From positions 1 through 35,258 of the forward strand of contig JAFTPE010000036.1 of assembly GCA_017463425.1 (NCBI GenBank): DNA of 35,258 nucleotides, in the 5' to 3' direction. Positions within the stretch are counted from its first letter, which is position 1, and each line of letters begins with the position of its first letter. The position numbers and the translations under genes are program-made. The notes beneath the pieces were generated by a model. That model was not told where the DNA came from. It saw only the letters and a list, made by a program, of their open reading frames with translations, and searched no databases. This document shows positions 7,289-16,064 of this stretch, one piece after another. Origin of the DNA: Clostridia bacterium. GTDB taxonomy: Bacteria; Bacillota; Clostridia; Christensenellales; Borkfalkiaceae.

Positions 7289-8182
7289 ATGGTAAATTTA
7301 GAACTATACAGGGTGTTTTATACGGTTGCAAAATGCGGGTCGCTAACCAAAGCCGCGGAAGAATTATATATTTCACAGCCTGCGGTTTCGCAATCGATTA
7401 AACAATTAGAAAATCAGCTTGGCACGACGTTGTTTAACCGTACGCACCGCGGAATGGAACTCTCCGCGCAGGGCGGCAGAGTGATTTTTGCTGAGGTAGA
7501 ACGGGCTTTGGGTCTTTTAAACGACGCGGAAAGTCGGTTGGCGCAAATGAAAACTTCGGCGACGGGTACGCTCCGAATTGGCGCGAGCGACACTATTTTT
7601 GAATATTTCCTCGCCGACAAAATCGTAGAATATCACGAACGTTTTCCTGCTGTGAAAATTGATTTGTTGGCAGGGTTTTCGCCCGATACGATCGAACAAT
7701 TAAAATCCAACCGTTGCGACGTGGCGTTTGTCAATTTGCCTATTAACGTTGACCCAGAACTTCGATTATACGGAAATTGTATGCGCTTAAACGATATTTT
7801 TATAGTCGGGGAAAAATATAAGGAATTATCGGAAAAAGAGGTTTCCTTATCCGAAATTTCAAAATATCCGTTGATTATGATGGATCCCAACACGGTGGCG
7901 AGACGTTCCCTTGACAATTTTTTAAATTCGATGGGCGTAAAGTTTCAGCCCTCAATTGAGGTGGGCAGTTGGGATTTGATGAAACGTTTGGTACTGCGCG
8001 GTATGGGAATCGGCGTCATTCCACGAGAATACGTACTTTCGCGTATGCAGGCGGGCGATATTTTCGAGGTGAAAACCGACCCTGCTTTGCCCGTTCGTTC
8101 GGTGGGAATGTTGCTCCCGAAAAATGCGTCGATTTCGTACGCATTGCACAGTTTTATCGAATATTTTCGTAAAGACCGTTGA
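7289..8182 (+). CDS. LysR-family transcriptional regulator
   Basis: A 297-residue LysR-type regulator. The N-terminal winged helix-turn-helix (about 3-62) has the classic GSLTKAAEELYISQPAVSQS string, followed by the linker helix and a periplasmic-binding-like effector domain (about 90-295). LysR proteins bind DNA as tetramers and change regulation on binding a small molecule. The start at 7289 has a GGGAAGG ribosome binding site; an ATG at 7281 is out of frame. It sits between mnmE and lepA, 39 and 41 bases away, and no divergent target gene is next to it. The effector cannot be predicted from sequence alone. Confidence 0.93.
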   Translation: MVNLELYRVFYTVAKCGSLTKAAEELYISQPAVSQSIKQLENQLGTTLFNRTHRGMELSAQGGRVIFAEVERALGLLNDAESRLAQMKTSATGTLRIGASDTIFEYFLADKIVEYHERFPAVKIDLLAGFSPDTIEQLKSNRCDVAFVNLPINVDPELRLYGNCMRLNDIFIVGEKYKELSEKEVSLSEISKYPLIMMDPNTVARRSLDNFLNSMGVKFQPSIEVGSWDLMKRLVLRGMGIGVIPREYVLSRMQAGDIFEVKTDPALPVRSVGMLLPKNASISYALHSFIEYFRKDR

Positions 8183-8223
8183 ACATAAATTAAATTGAAA
8201 ATTAAAGTAATTAAGGAATATAT

Positions 8224-10032
8224 ATGGCAAAAGCGAATTCTAAATTAAGAAATTTTTGTATTATCGCGCACATTGACCACGGCAAAAGTACGCTCGCGGA
8301 TCGTTTGATTGAACGCACGGGACAGGTATCCAAACGGGATATGGAAGAACAACTGTTGGATAGTATGGATATAGAGAAGGAACGTGGCATTACCATTAAA
8401 TTAACGCCCGTTCGAATGTATTATACTGCAAAAGACGGACAGGAATACGAATTCAACCTAATAGACACCCCGGGACACGTCGACTTTACGTACGAGGTCA
8501 GCCGTTCGTTGGCAGCATGCGAGGGCGCGATTTTGGTTGTGGACGCAACGCAAGGGGTGGAGGCGCAAACGCTCGCAAACGTATATCTTGCGATTGAAAA
8601 CAATCTGGAAATTCTGCCTGTTATCAACAAAATTGATTTGCCGAGCGCACGCGTAGACGAAGTGAAAAAGGAAATCGAGGACGTGATTGGGTTGGACGCG
8701 TCTGACGTGCCTTGCGTTTCCGCAAAAGAGGGTACGAATATCGAAGATTTGTTGGAGGCGATTACGCAGTATTTCCCCTCGCCTGAAGGGGACACGGACG
8801 AGCCGTTAAAAGCCTTGATTTTTGACAGTTATTACGACAATTATAAAGGCGTTATTTTGTTTGTCCGTATTATGGACGGGACGGTGAAAGTGGGAGATAA
8901 AATCAAGACGTTTTTATCGTCTACCGTGTACGACGTAACCGAAGTGGGCGCGTTTGCGCCAGGACTTTTTCCCAAGGATTGTTTAAAGGCAGGCGAGGTT
9001 GGATATATCGCCGCGTCGATTAAATCCATTCAGGACGTGGCGGTTGGTGATACGGTAACGTCGGCAACGAACCCAGCAAAAGAACCTCTGCCTGGTTATA
9101 AAAAAGTGCAGCCCGTCGTATTTTGCGGTATTTATCCGTTGGACGGAAGCAAGTTTAACGATTTGAAAGAGGCGATTTTAAAATTACAGTTAAACGACGC
9201 GTCGTTGATTTTCGAGCCTGACAATTCCGTTGCGCTCGGCTTTGGGTTTAGATGCGGATTTTTAGGGCTTTTGCATATGGAAATTATACAAGAGCGTATT
9301 GAAAGAGAATTCAACCTTGACATCATCACCACCGCGCCGTCGGTTAGTTATTTGGTGCATAAGACGAACGGGGAAGAATTTTTCGTGGACAATCCCTCTC
9401 ATTTGCCCGACCCGTCGGATATTGAATATATGGAAGAACCCATTGTGAAAGCGGAGGTGTTTACACCGCCCGATTATATGGGGTCGGTGATGGATTTGTG
9501 CAAAGAAAAGCGAGGCGTGTTTAAAAACATGACTTATGTGGACGAACGGCGCGTTAAATTGGAATATACGTTGCCGTTGAATGAAATCGTTTACGATTTC
9601 TTTGACGGGTTAAAATCCAGAACGCGCGGTTATGCGAGTTTTGATTATGAATTGGCTGGATATCAAAAATCCAAGTTGGTGAAATTGGATATCTTGCTCA
9701 ACGGTGAAATTTGCGACGCTTTGTCGATTATCGTATTCGAGGACAGGGCGTACGAACGCGGCAGAACGCTGTGTGAAAATTTGAAAGACGCAATTCCCCG
9801 TCAGTTGTTTGAAATTCCCGTACAGGCGGCGGTAGGCGGAAAAATTATTGCTCGTGAAACGGTGAAAGCGGTACGGAAAGACGTTCTTGCAAAATGTTAC
9901 GGCGGCGACATTACGCGTAAAAGAAAATTGCTTGAAAAACAAAAAGAGGGCAAAAAACGTATGCGTAAAGTGGGTAGCGTAGACGTGCCGTCCGAAGTAT
10001 TTATGGAAATTTTAAAAACGAATAAGGATTAA
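8224..10032 (+). CDS. lepA: Elongation factor 4 (LepA), ribosome-associated GTPase
   Basis: A 602-residue LepA/EF4, which acts on the ribosome to promote back-translocation or initiation-complex maturation. The GTPase motifs are AHIDHGKST (15-23), the switch I string ERGITIK (53-59), DTPGHVD (81-87) and NKID (135-138). The LepA-specific C-terminal domain is recognisable, with [20 protein letters not shown] near residues 560-580 and an ending of [12 protein letters not shown]. Length is typical. It is followed by hemW after 4 bases, an order seen in many bacteria. Confidence 0.97.
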   Translation: MAKANSKLRNFCIIAHIDHGKSTLADRLIERTGQVSKRDMEEQLLDSMDIEKERGITIKLTPVRMYYTAKDGQEYEFNLIDTPGHVDFTYEVSRSLAACEGAILVVDATQGVEAQTLANVYLAIENNLEILPVINKIDLPSARVDEVKKEIEDVIGLDASDVPCVSAKEGTNIEDLLEAITQYFPSPEGDTDEPLKALIFDSYYDNYKGVILFVRIMDGTVKVGDKIKTFLSSTVYDVTEVGAFAPGLFPKDCLKAGEVGYIAASIKSIQDVAVGDTVTSATNPAKEPLPGYKKVQPVVFCGIYPLDGSKFNDLKEAILKLQLNDASLIFEPDNSVALGFGFRCGFLGLLHMEIIQERIEREFNLDIITTAPSVSYLVHKTNGEEFFVDNPSHLPDPSDIEYMEEPIVKAEVFTPPDYMGSVMDLCKEKRGVFKNMTYVDERRVKLEYTLPLNEIVYDFFDGLKSRTRGYASFDYELAGYQKSKLVKLDILLNGEICDALSIIVFEDRAYERGRTLCENLKDAIPRQLFEIPVQAAVGGKIIARETVKAVRKDVLAKCYGGDITRKRKLLEKQKEGKKRMRKVGSVDVPSEVFMEILKTNKD

Positions 10033-10036
10033 AATT

Positions 10037-11158
10037 ATGGCTGGTATTTATATTCACGTTCCATTTTGTCGACATAAATGTTCGTATTGCGATTTCGTGT
10101 CGTTTTCCGATAAGATAGACTATGCGGAAGCGTATATGGCGTGTTTGTATAAAGAATTGAAAATGCGCGGCGACGAATTGAAAAATTACGAATTTGACAC
10201 CGTGTATTTTGGCGGTGGCACGCCCTCGTATATCCCTCCCAAACTCATTTTGGGCGCAATGAACCAAGTTCGGAAATGTTTCCGTATCAAAAAAGACGCG
10301 GAAATCACGCTGGAACTAAACCCTGGCACGATAGGAGAAAGTAAGGTACAAACGTATTTGCAGGCAGGTATCAATCGTTTTTCCATCGGTTTGCAGACGG
10401 CGATAGACGAACAGCTTTCCGATTTGGGGCGAATTCATAACGCGCGCGATTACGTGTATGCAACGAAACTGTTAAAAGGTCAAAATTTCAGTACCGACGT
10501 TATGTTGGGCTTAAAAAATCAGACGAAAGAGGATATTAGAAAGACCATCGAATTGGCTGTGGCGTGTGGTTCTAAACATATCTCTATGTACGCCCTTACG
10601 GTAGAGGACGGAACGCCTATCTACACCGATTATCTCAACGGTGAATTGCCTGATTCGGACGAGGTTGCCGATATGTACGAGTTCGGTTGGAAATTGTTGG
10701 AAGAAAAGGGCTTTAAACGTTATGAAATTTCTAATTTTGCAATAGAGGGATATGAAAGCAAACACAATTTAAATTATTGGAAACGAGGCGAATATATCGG
10801 CGTGGGCGTTTCTGCAAGCTCGTTTATGCAAGGAAAACGTTTTACGAACACCTTTGATTTGGACGAATATATGAAATGCGTAATTTCGGGCTTTTACCCT
10901 GCGGTTACCAGCGAAGAAGTCAAGGAACAAGAGGCAAAATTTGAATTTGTAATGTTGGCTTTGCGTACTTCGCAAGGGCTGTCTTTGAATGAATATAAAG
11001 AGAAGTTTGGGGTTGCGTTGGGAGAAGATTTTCCCAATTCCTTAAAAAAATCGGTGCAATACCTGTCGTTGGACGGGGATAGATTAAAGATTAAAGACGA
11101 ATATTTGTACGTTCAAAATTCTATTTTAATGCCGTTTATAGAGGAGATTGAACAATGA
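10037..11158 (+). CDS. hemW: HemW-like radical SAM protein (heme chaperone, coproporphyrinogen III oxidase-related)
   Basis: A 373-residue radical SAM protein with the C-x3-C-x2-C iron-sulfur motif at Cys11, Cys15 and Cys18 (CRHKCSYCDF) and the GGGTPS glycine motif at 59-64. The heme-binding HNxxYW motif of HemW is present as HNLNYW at 243-248. That motif, plus the lack of the longer N terminus of true HemN oxidases, favours HemW, which binds heme and passes it to target proteins. It begins 4 bases after lepA, the classic lepA-hemW pairing of Firmicutes. The stop overlaps the next start by 4 bases. Confidence 0.93.
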   Translation: MAGIYIHVPFCRHKCSYCDFVSFSDKIDYAEAYMACLYKELKMRGDELKNYEFDTVYFGGGTPSYIPPKLILGAMNQVRKCFRIKKDAEITLELNPGTIGESKVQTYLQAGINRFSIGLQTAIDEQLSDLGRIHNARDYVYATKLLKGQNFSTDVMLGLKNQTKEDIRKTIELAVACGSKHISMYALTVEDGTPIYTDYLNGELPDSDEVADMYEFGWKLLEEKGFKRYEISNFAIEGYESKHNLNYWKRGEYIGVGVSASSFMQGKRFTNTFDLDEYMKCVISGFYPAVTSEEVKEQEAKFEFVMLALRTSQGLSLNEYKEKFGVALGEDFPNSLKKSVQYLSLDGDRLKIKDEYLYVQNSILMPFIEEIEQ

Positions 11159-11901
11159 GGATTTTAATCGTTCGGCACGGCGATCCCGATTATGCAAACG
11201 ATACGCTGACGGAAAAAGGCAGGAAAGAAGCGATATTGCTTGCGGAAAAATTGAAAAAGGAAAAAATCGATTATCTGTATACTTCGCCTCTTGGCAGAGC
11301 AAAAGATACGTGTATGTATGTTGCGCGGGCTTTGCGCAAAGTGAGTGAAGTGGAAGAAAAAGAGTTTTTAAAAGAATTTAATTGTCATCATCAACCGCCT
11401 GATTGGCAAAGCGTCGGCGCAAGAGAACGCCCCGTTATTTGGGATATGTTGCCTAAGTATTGGACGGAAAAACCGCAAATGTACGATAGAGCGGAATGGC
11501 AACGACACGATTTGTTTGAACAGGCAGGCGTAGGCGAGGCTTATCAATACGTAGGCAAACAGTTGGACGAATTGTTGGAAAAACACGGCTACGTCCGCGA
11601 GGGCGGTTTGTTTCGTGTGAAAAAACCGAATACGGATACGATAGCATTTTTTTGCCATTTTGGGATAGAAATGGTTTTGTTGTCGCATTTGTTTCAAGTG
11701 TCGCCGATTCCTTTGTTGCATAATTTCGTAGCGTTGCCAACTTCGGTTACAACGTTATATACGGAGGAGAGAAAAGAGGGGATCGCGTCATTCCGTTGTT
11801 GCGGATTTGGTGATTGCGGACATTTGTACGCAGGTGGCGAACAGCCGTCGTTTTCGGCACGGTTTTGCGAAGTGTTTGATTCGCCCGATAGACACGATTA
11901 A
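11155..11901 (+). CDS. Histidine phosphatase-family protein (phosphoglycerate mutase-like)
   Basis: A 248-residue protein starting MRILIVRHGDPDYA, with the RHG phosphohistidine motif at residues 7-9 (catalytic His8). Further family features are YTSPLGRAKDT (42-52), an acidic region EFLKEFN, and a second catalytic His in the FFCHFGIE string near residue 167. These enzymes remove phosphate from small molecules or proteins through a phosphohistidine. The substrate cannot be told. An insert rich in Trp (PPDWQ, VIWDMLPKYWTEKPQMYDRAEW) lies between the two His motifs. Its start overlaps the hemW stop as ATGA, so the pair is translationally coupled. Confidence 0.88.
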   Translation: MRILIVRHGDPDYANDTLTEKGRKEAILLAEKLKKEKIDYLYTSPLGRAKDTCMYVARALRKVSEVEEKEFLKEFNCHHQPPDWQSVGARERPVIWDMLPKYWTEKPQMYDRAEWQRHDLFEQAGVGEAYQYVGKQLDELLEKHGYVREGGLFRVKKPNTDTIAFFCHFGIEMVLLSHLFQVSPIPLLHNFVALPTSVTTLYTEERKEGIASFRCCGFGDCGHLYAGGEQPSFSARFCEVFDSPDRHD

Positions 11902-11904
11902 ACT

Positions 11905-11934
11905 AAAAATGACGTGGGCAGGTACGCGTTGAAT
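11905..11934 (+). repeat. Short interspersed repeat, copy 3, in the phosphatase/kinase intergenic gap
   Basis: This is the only one of the three copies outside a long reading frame. It starts 3 bases after the phosphatase stop codon. It contains a complete tiny frame, ATG to TGA at 11909-11932, encoding MTWAGTR. It shares an exact 20-base core with copy 1. Confidence 0.75.
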
Positions 11935-11945
11935 AAAGGATAGAT

Positions 11946-12446
11946 ATGAAAGGAAATATTATATTGATTGGTATGCCTGGGTCGGGAAAAACGACGATAG
12001 GCACAGAACTTTCCGAAAAATTAGGCTATGGATATATTGACAGCGACAGCGTAATCGTGGCGAGCGAGGGAAAACGGCTGAATCAAATTATCGCGGACGT
12101 TGGACGAGAAACGTTTTTGGATATCGAGGCGAAAGTCAATTCGGAAATCTGCGCGGACAGATGCGTTATTGCGACGGGTGGCAGCGTTATTTATAGAGAA
12201 TACGCGGTGAAAAAATTGAAAGAAACGGGGAAAATCGTATATTTGAAATTGCCGTACGAAGTGATTGAAAAACGTTTGGGCGATTTAACGGCGCGCGGCG
12301 TGGCATTGAAAGACGGATATACGTTGAAAGATTTGTATGAAGAACGTACGCCGCTGTATACGAAATATGCGGACGTAATTGCAGAATTGAACGGTCAATC
12401 GATTGCAGAATCGGTAGAAATCGTGATGGAGGCGTTGAAACAATGA
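11946..12446 (+). CDS. Shikimate kinase-like P-loop kinase with altered substrate site
   Basis: A 166-residue nucleoside-monophosphate-kinase fold of shikimate kinase size. It has Walker A GMPGSGKTT (9-17), DSD at 32-34 with D34 at the shikimate-binding Asp position, a Walker B-like VIATGGSVIY (74-83) and a lid/C-terminal DLYEERTPLYTKYADV (129-144). Standard shikimate kinases have FRxxE, GGG and a RPLL lid motif. Here these read FLDIE (57-61), GGS (78-80) and RGVA (117-120), so the shikimate-contacting Arg near position 58 is Leu. It may therefore act on another substrate. No other aromatic-pathway gene is nearby. It is followed by a ketopantoate-reductase-like gene with a 4-base overlap (ATGA). 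Usual annotation would be aroK. Confidence 0.7.
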   Translation: MKGNIILIGMPGSGKTTIGTELSEKLGYGYIDSDSVIVASEGKRLNQIIADVGRETFLDIEAKVNSEICADRCVIATGGSVIYREYAVKKLKETGKIVYLKLPYEVIEKRLGDLTARGVALKDGYTLKDLYEERTPLYTKYADVIAELNGQSIAESVEIVMEALKQ

Positions 12447-13498
12447 CAAAGACGGCAAAAAATGCAAAAATCGCCGTTTACGGCGCGGGCGCGATGGGTA
12501 CGGTTTTGGGCGCGTTGCTGACCAAAGGCGGTTTGAGCGTGGATTTAATCACACGCAACCAAGACCACGTTGACGGATTGAAAAAAGAAGGCGCAACGAT
12601 TGTTTGCGAGGCGGAAAACCGTGAATTTACCGTGAAAGTATCGGCGTTGTTGCCTAATGAAATGGATAAAAAATACGACGTGATATTTTTGATGACAAAG
12701 CAGAGAAACAATACCGAAATTTTAACGGATTTGTTGCCGTATTTGGAAGACGACGGGTTGGTTTGTACAACGCAAAACGGTTTGCCCGAACAAAGCGTTG
12801 CGAAAATCGTCGGCAACAATCGCGCGTACGGCGCGGCAACGACTTATGGCGCAACGTTTTTAGGTCAGGGCAGGGTAGCGTTGACCTCGAAAATTGAGGC
12901 AATGAGTATGGAAGTCGGTGGCTTTGAAAATGATGAAAAAAAGATAGAGTTGTTGATGGAAATTTTATCCTGCGCAGGGCTTGCGGTAGGCAATGAAAAT
13001 TTTGCGAAAAAATCAACCAACCTTGCAGGGGCAAGGTGGTCGAAACTTGCCATCAATTCGGCGTTTTCGGGGCTTTCTGTTGTAACGGGTTGCACGTTTG
13101 GCGAAGTGGCGAAACGTAAGAAATCAAGAAAGATCGCGCTGGGGATTTTACGCGAATGTATGGACGTTGCCAATGCGGCAGGCGTTACGCTGGCAAAAAT
13201 GCAAGGACACGATATGCAAAAAATGTTAGGCGGAAAAACGCCTTTAAAACGTTTCGTCGCGTACCTGGTGCTGCCATTTGCGATGCGAAAGCATAAAAAA
13301 TTGGTTTCGGGTATGTTAAAAGACGTCGAGAAAGGAAAAAAATGCGAAATCGATTATATCGACGGCGCGGTTTGTAAAACGGGCGACGAATTTGGTGTGG
13401 AAACGCCCCTTTGCGATAAAGTGGTGGAGATCGTACACGGCATAGAAAACGGCTTGTATGAAATTTCCTATAAAAACGTAGATTTTTTTGAAATATAA
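12443..13498 (+). CDS. Ketopantoate reductase (ApbA/PanE) family oxidoreductase
   Basis: A 351-residue NADPH-dependent reductase. The N-terminal Rossmann motif is YGAGAMGT (13-20), followed by R38, where the NADPH phosphate is bound. The family's catalytic Lys and Asn appear as W-S-K-L-A-I-N-S with K201 and N205. Family members reduce 2-dehydropantoate to pantoate for CoA synthesis. At 351 residues it is longer than typical PanE (about 300), and a charged region near 215-290 (KRKKSRK, MRKHKK) is unusual. No other pantothenate genes are adjacent. It overlaps the upstream kinase-like gene by 4 bases, so the two probably act together. The exact substrate is uncertain. Confidence 0.82.
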   Translation: MTKTAKNAKIAVYGAGAMGTVLGALLTKGGLSVDLITRNQDHVDGLKKEGATIVCEAENREFTVKVSALLPNEMDKKYDVIFLMTKQRNNTEILTDLLPYLEDDGLVCTTQNGLPEQSVAKIVGNNRAYGAATTYGATFLGQGRVALTSKIEAMSMEVGGFENDEKKIELLMEILSCAGLAVGNENFAKKSTNLAGARWSKLAINSAFSGLSVVTGCTFGEVAKRKKSRKIALGILRECMDVANAAGVTLAKMQGHDMQKMLGGKTPLKRFVAYLVLPFAMRKHKKLVSGMLKDVEKGKKCEIDYIDGAVCKTGDEFGVETPLCDKVVEIVHGIENGLYEISYKNVDFFEI

Positions 13499-13548
13499 AT
13501 ATTGAACTGTAAACAGGCAAGAAAAAAATAGAAAGAAGGTATATTATT

Positions 13549-15189
13549 ATGGATTTGAACAAATTGGCAGACGCGCTTATTCCCGACGAGAACGTAAAAC
13601 CTCTCGATTATTATGAAACGCTTTTCCCCGAACGAGATTTGCCGAAAGGCGCGCAAGTAACTCGTTTAGCGCCCAGCCCCACGGGCTTTATGCATCTTGG
13701 CAATTTATACGTAGCTTTGGCGAATGAACGAATCGCGCATCAAAGCGGCGGCGTTTTCTATCTCCGTATTGAAGACACCGACGAAAAACGCAAAGTTGAG
13801 GGCGCGGTAGAGGTCATTCATTCGTCTTTGAAATACTTTGACGTTATTTTCGACGAGGGCGCGGATTTGTGCGGAAATTACGGGCCGTATTATCAACGCC
13901 AACGCGCGGAAATCTATCACGCGTACGCGAAAGAACTGATTAAAAAAGGTTTGGCGTATCCTTGTTTTTGTACGGAAGAAGATTTGGAAAAAACCCGTGA
14001 ATATCAAACGGAAAACAAGCTCTTGCCAGGGTATTACGGCGAGTTTGCTAAATGTCGCAATCTTTCCGAAGAAGAGATTTACGCAAACCTTGCGGCGGGC
14101 AAACCTTACGTAATCCGTTTGAAATCGCAAGGCGACGTGGAAGTGAAACACACGTTCCACGACGAAGTGAAAGGGGATATCACGGTTACGGAAAACAATC
14201 AAGACGTGGTTATTTTGAAATCGGACGGGATTCCCACTTATCATTTTGCGCATGCGATTGACGACCATTTTATGCGTACAACTTTGGTTATCCGCGGAGA
14301 AGAATGGCTCTCGTCCTTGCCTATTCATATCGAACTTTTCAAAACGCTTGGTTTCCATTTGCCCAAATACGGTCATAATTGTTCCATTCAAAAGGTGGAT
14401 GGCGAAACGAGAAGAAAACTTTCCAAGAGAAAAGACCCCGAGGCGTCGCTCACGTTCTACCGCGAACAGGGTTATCACCCGACAGCGGTAAAAACGTATA
14501 TGATGACGTTGCTCAATTCCAATTTTGAAGAATGGATGTTGAAATTCCCCGACAAACCTTTGGACGAATTTAAATATTCTATTGGTAAAATGGGCAAGAG
14601 CGGCGCGTTGTTCGATATCTTAAAACTCAACGACATTTCTAAAACGATTATGGCGACCCTCTCCGAAACAGAAATGTACGATTTTCTCAAATCGTGGGCT
14701 GACGATTTCGGAAACGAGGCTCAAAAATCGTATTTTGCAGATAAGGATTATATGTTGAGAGTGTTGACCCTCTGTATGGGAATCGGCGGTAAAAAACGCA
14801 GAAAGGATTTCGTTTGCGCGAAACAGGCAATGGAAATGATTGATTATTTCTTTGATAGCACCTTTGCGCCCGTTTACGAATACCGTTTCGATAAAGAAAC
14901 CGTCAAGACGATTTTGCAGGGCTTTAAAGCAACGTACGTTTATGCAGACGATATGCAAACGTGGTTTGAAAAAGTAAAAGCGGTGGCAACGGCAAGCGGT
15001 TTTGCTACCGATATGAAAGCCTACAAAGCCGACCCGACGGCATTCCCCGGCAACGTTTCCGACGTAGCGGAAATGCTGAGAATTGCAACGACGGGGCTTT
15101 ACAACACCCCCGATTTGTGGACGATTATGCAAATTTTGGGCGAAGAAAGAACGTTCGCAAGATTGGATAAAGCCGTTGCGGCGTTGTAA
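13549..15189 (+). CDS. gltX: Glutamate--tRNA ligase
   Basis: A 546-residue class I synthetase. The start of the catalytic domain reads RLAPSPTGFMHLGNLYVAL, with the HIGH motif as HLGN (49-52) and the KMSKS motif as KLSKR (290-294). The GluRS-specific RIEDTDEKRKVEGA and the zinc-like insert (CFCTEEDLEKTR) are also present, followed by an alpha-helical anticodon-binding domain. It has an N-terminal extension of about 35 residues before the catalytic core and is longer than the usual 480-500 residues, as in several Clostridia. Firmicutes enzymes often also charge tRNA-Gln for the transamidation route, but that cannot be read here. The ribosome binding site is AGAAAGAAGG. Confidence 0.95.
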   Translation: MDLNKLADALIPDENVKPLDYYETLFPERDLPKGAQVTRLAPSPTGFMHLGNLYVALANERIAHQSGGVFYLRIEDTDEKRKVEGAVEVIHSSLKYFDVIFDEGADLCGNYGPYYQRQRAEIYHAYAKELIKKGLAYPCFCTEEDLEKTREYQTENKLLPGYYGEFAKCRNLSEEEIYANLAAGKPYVIRLKSQGDVEVKHTFHDEVKGDITVTENNQDVVILKSDGIPTYHFAHAIDDHFMRTTLVIRGEEWLSSLPIHIELFKTLGFHLPKYGHNCSIQKVDGETRRKLSKRKDPEASLTFYREQGYHPTAVKTYMMTLLNSNFEEWMLKFPDKPLDEFKYSIGKMGKSGALFDILKLNDISKTIMATLSETEMYDFLKSWADDFGNEAQKSYFADKDYMLRVLTLCMGIGGKKRRKDFVCAKQAMEMIDYFFDSTFAPVYEYRFDKETVKTILQGFKATYVYADDMQTWFEKVKAVATASGFATDMKAYKADPTAFPGNVSDVAEMLRIATTGLYNTPDLWTIMQILGEERTFARLDKAVAAL

Positions 15190-15283
15190 AGACAACTTAT
15201 GATTTAATAAAATAATAAAAGGGATATAATCCAATGGTTTATGATATCATTTCTTAAAAACAAAAAACGTAGAGGTGATTATT

Positions 15284-15979
15284 ATGAAAAAAATAATTGC
15301 AAAAATTTTAGCGTTTGTTTGTCTGTTTTGCGTGGCGGTTTGTTGTGTGGGATGCAGTAAAAAAGTGGACGATTTTTCCGTGGAAGAACATATTCAGAGG
15401 ATAACGGAACGGATAGAAACAGGAAAAAGCTATTGGTGGTATCCAACAGAAGAAACATATGAAGATTTTGAGGTGTATCCGTTATATGATAAAAACGAAG
15501 AATTAAAATATTTTCTCGTGGAGTTTGAACCTTACGGATTTGTTTTTATTTCTGTTCAAGACGAACCGCTTATTTTTACGTCGTTTCTCTATGCACACCA
15601 AAGTATGTATGTATTAAGCCCAGATATCTATGGACCAGACAATCCGTGGACGCCGTATGTAAGGAATGAAAACAGTCCGCCACTTCCGAGTTTGAAGGAG
15701 GGTTGGTCAGGTAATGGAAACGGGGTTTTGATACTTGATGAAAACGGCGAAATGATTATTTATGATAAAAGTCCATATTTTGTTACGGGAAATATAAACG
15801 AAAAGAAATATTTGTTACAAACAGATTGTTCGTATGAATTTATATTTGCAGTAAAAGAAAATGGTAAATTTATAAATTTAATCAGCGGATTAGAATTAGA
15901 TAATTCGGAAGAATTTGATTGCAAGAATCAAGCAACAATGGTGGTTAGATTTATTGCTGATAAAGCATTTGATTTGTAA
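15284..15979 (+). CDS. Predicted lipoprotein, unknown function
   Basis: A protein of 231 residues. I chose the ATG at 15284 because AGAGGTGA at 15271-15278 is its ribosome binding site; the in-frame GTG at 15275 lies inside that site. The N terminus is a lipoprotein signal peptide: basic MKKIIAKI, a hydrophobic stretch, then a lipobox ending VGC (Cys27), so it should be exported and anchored to the outer face of the membrane. The rest is acidic and aromatic-rich, without a motif I recognise. Its codon use is more A/T-rich than that of gltX before it, which may mean later acquisition. A TATAAT at 15225-15230 could be its own promoter, though the -35 is weak. Confidence 0.8.
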   Translation: MKKIIAKILAFVCLFCVAVCCVGCSKKVDDFSVEEHIQRITERIETGKSYWWYPTEETYEDFEVYPLYDKNEELKYFLVEFEPYGFVFISVQDEPLIFTSFLYAHQSMYVLSPDIYGPDNPWTPYVRNENSPPLPSLKEGWSGNGNGVLILDENGEMIIYDKSPYFVTGNINEKKYLLQTDCSYEFIFAVKENGKFINLISGLELDNSEEFDCKNQATMVVRFIADKAFDL

Positions 15980-16010
15980 ATTAAAAAGGGATAACATATA
16001 TGAAAACAAT

Positions 16011-16049
16011 AAAAAAACTGTTGCGAAATGTATTCGCAACAGTTTTTTT
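16011..16049. terminator. Perfect bidirectional terminator between the lipoprotein gene and dapB
   Basis: Two 17-base arms (16011-16027 and 16033-16049) are exact complements with a 5-base loop, A7 on one side and T7 on the other. It serves both convergent transcripts. Confidence 0.92.
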
Positions 16050-16064
16050 ATAGACATCAATTTT

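Noticed and set aside
13258-13270. CGCGTACCTGG, resembling the WAGTR repeat in reverse complement
   Set aside because: Only about 10 bases match and the flanks differ; it is part of the reductase coding sequence.
13705-14478. Long minus-strand frame of 257 codons opposite gltX
   Set aside because: It is antisense to a clearly conserved synthetase, has no ribosome binding site and gives a low-complexity Phe/Arg-rich peptide.
16000-16053. Tiny frame encoding a 17-residue basic peptide after the lipoprotein gene
   Set aside because: It lies almost wholly inside a perfect terminator hairpin, so its sequence is explained by the stem.
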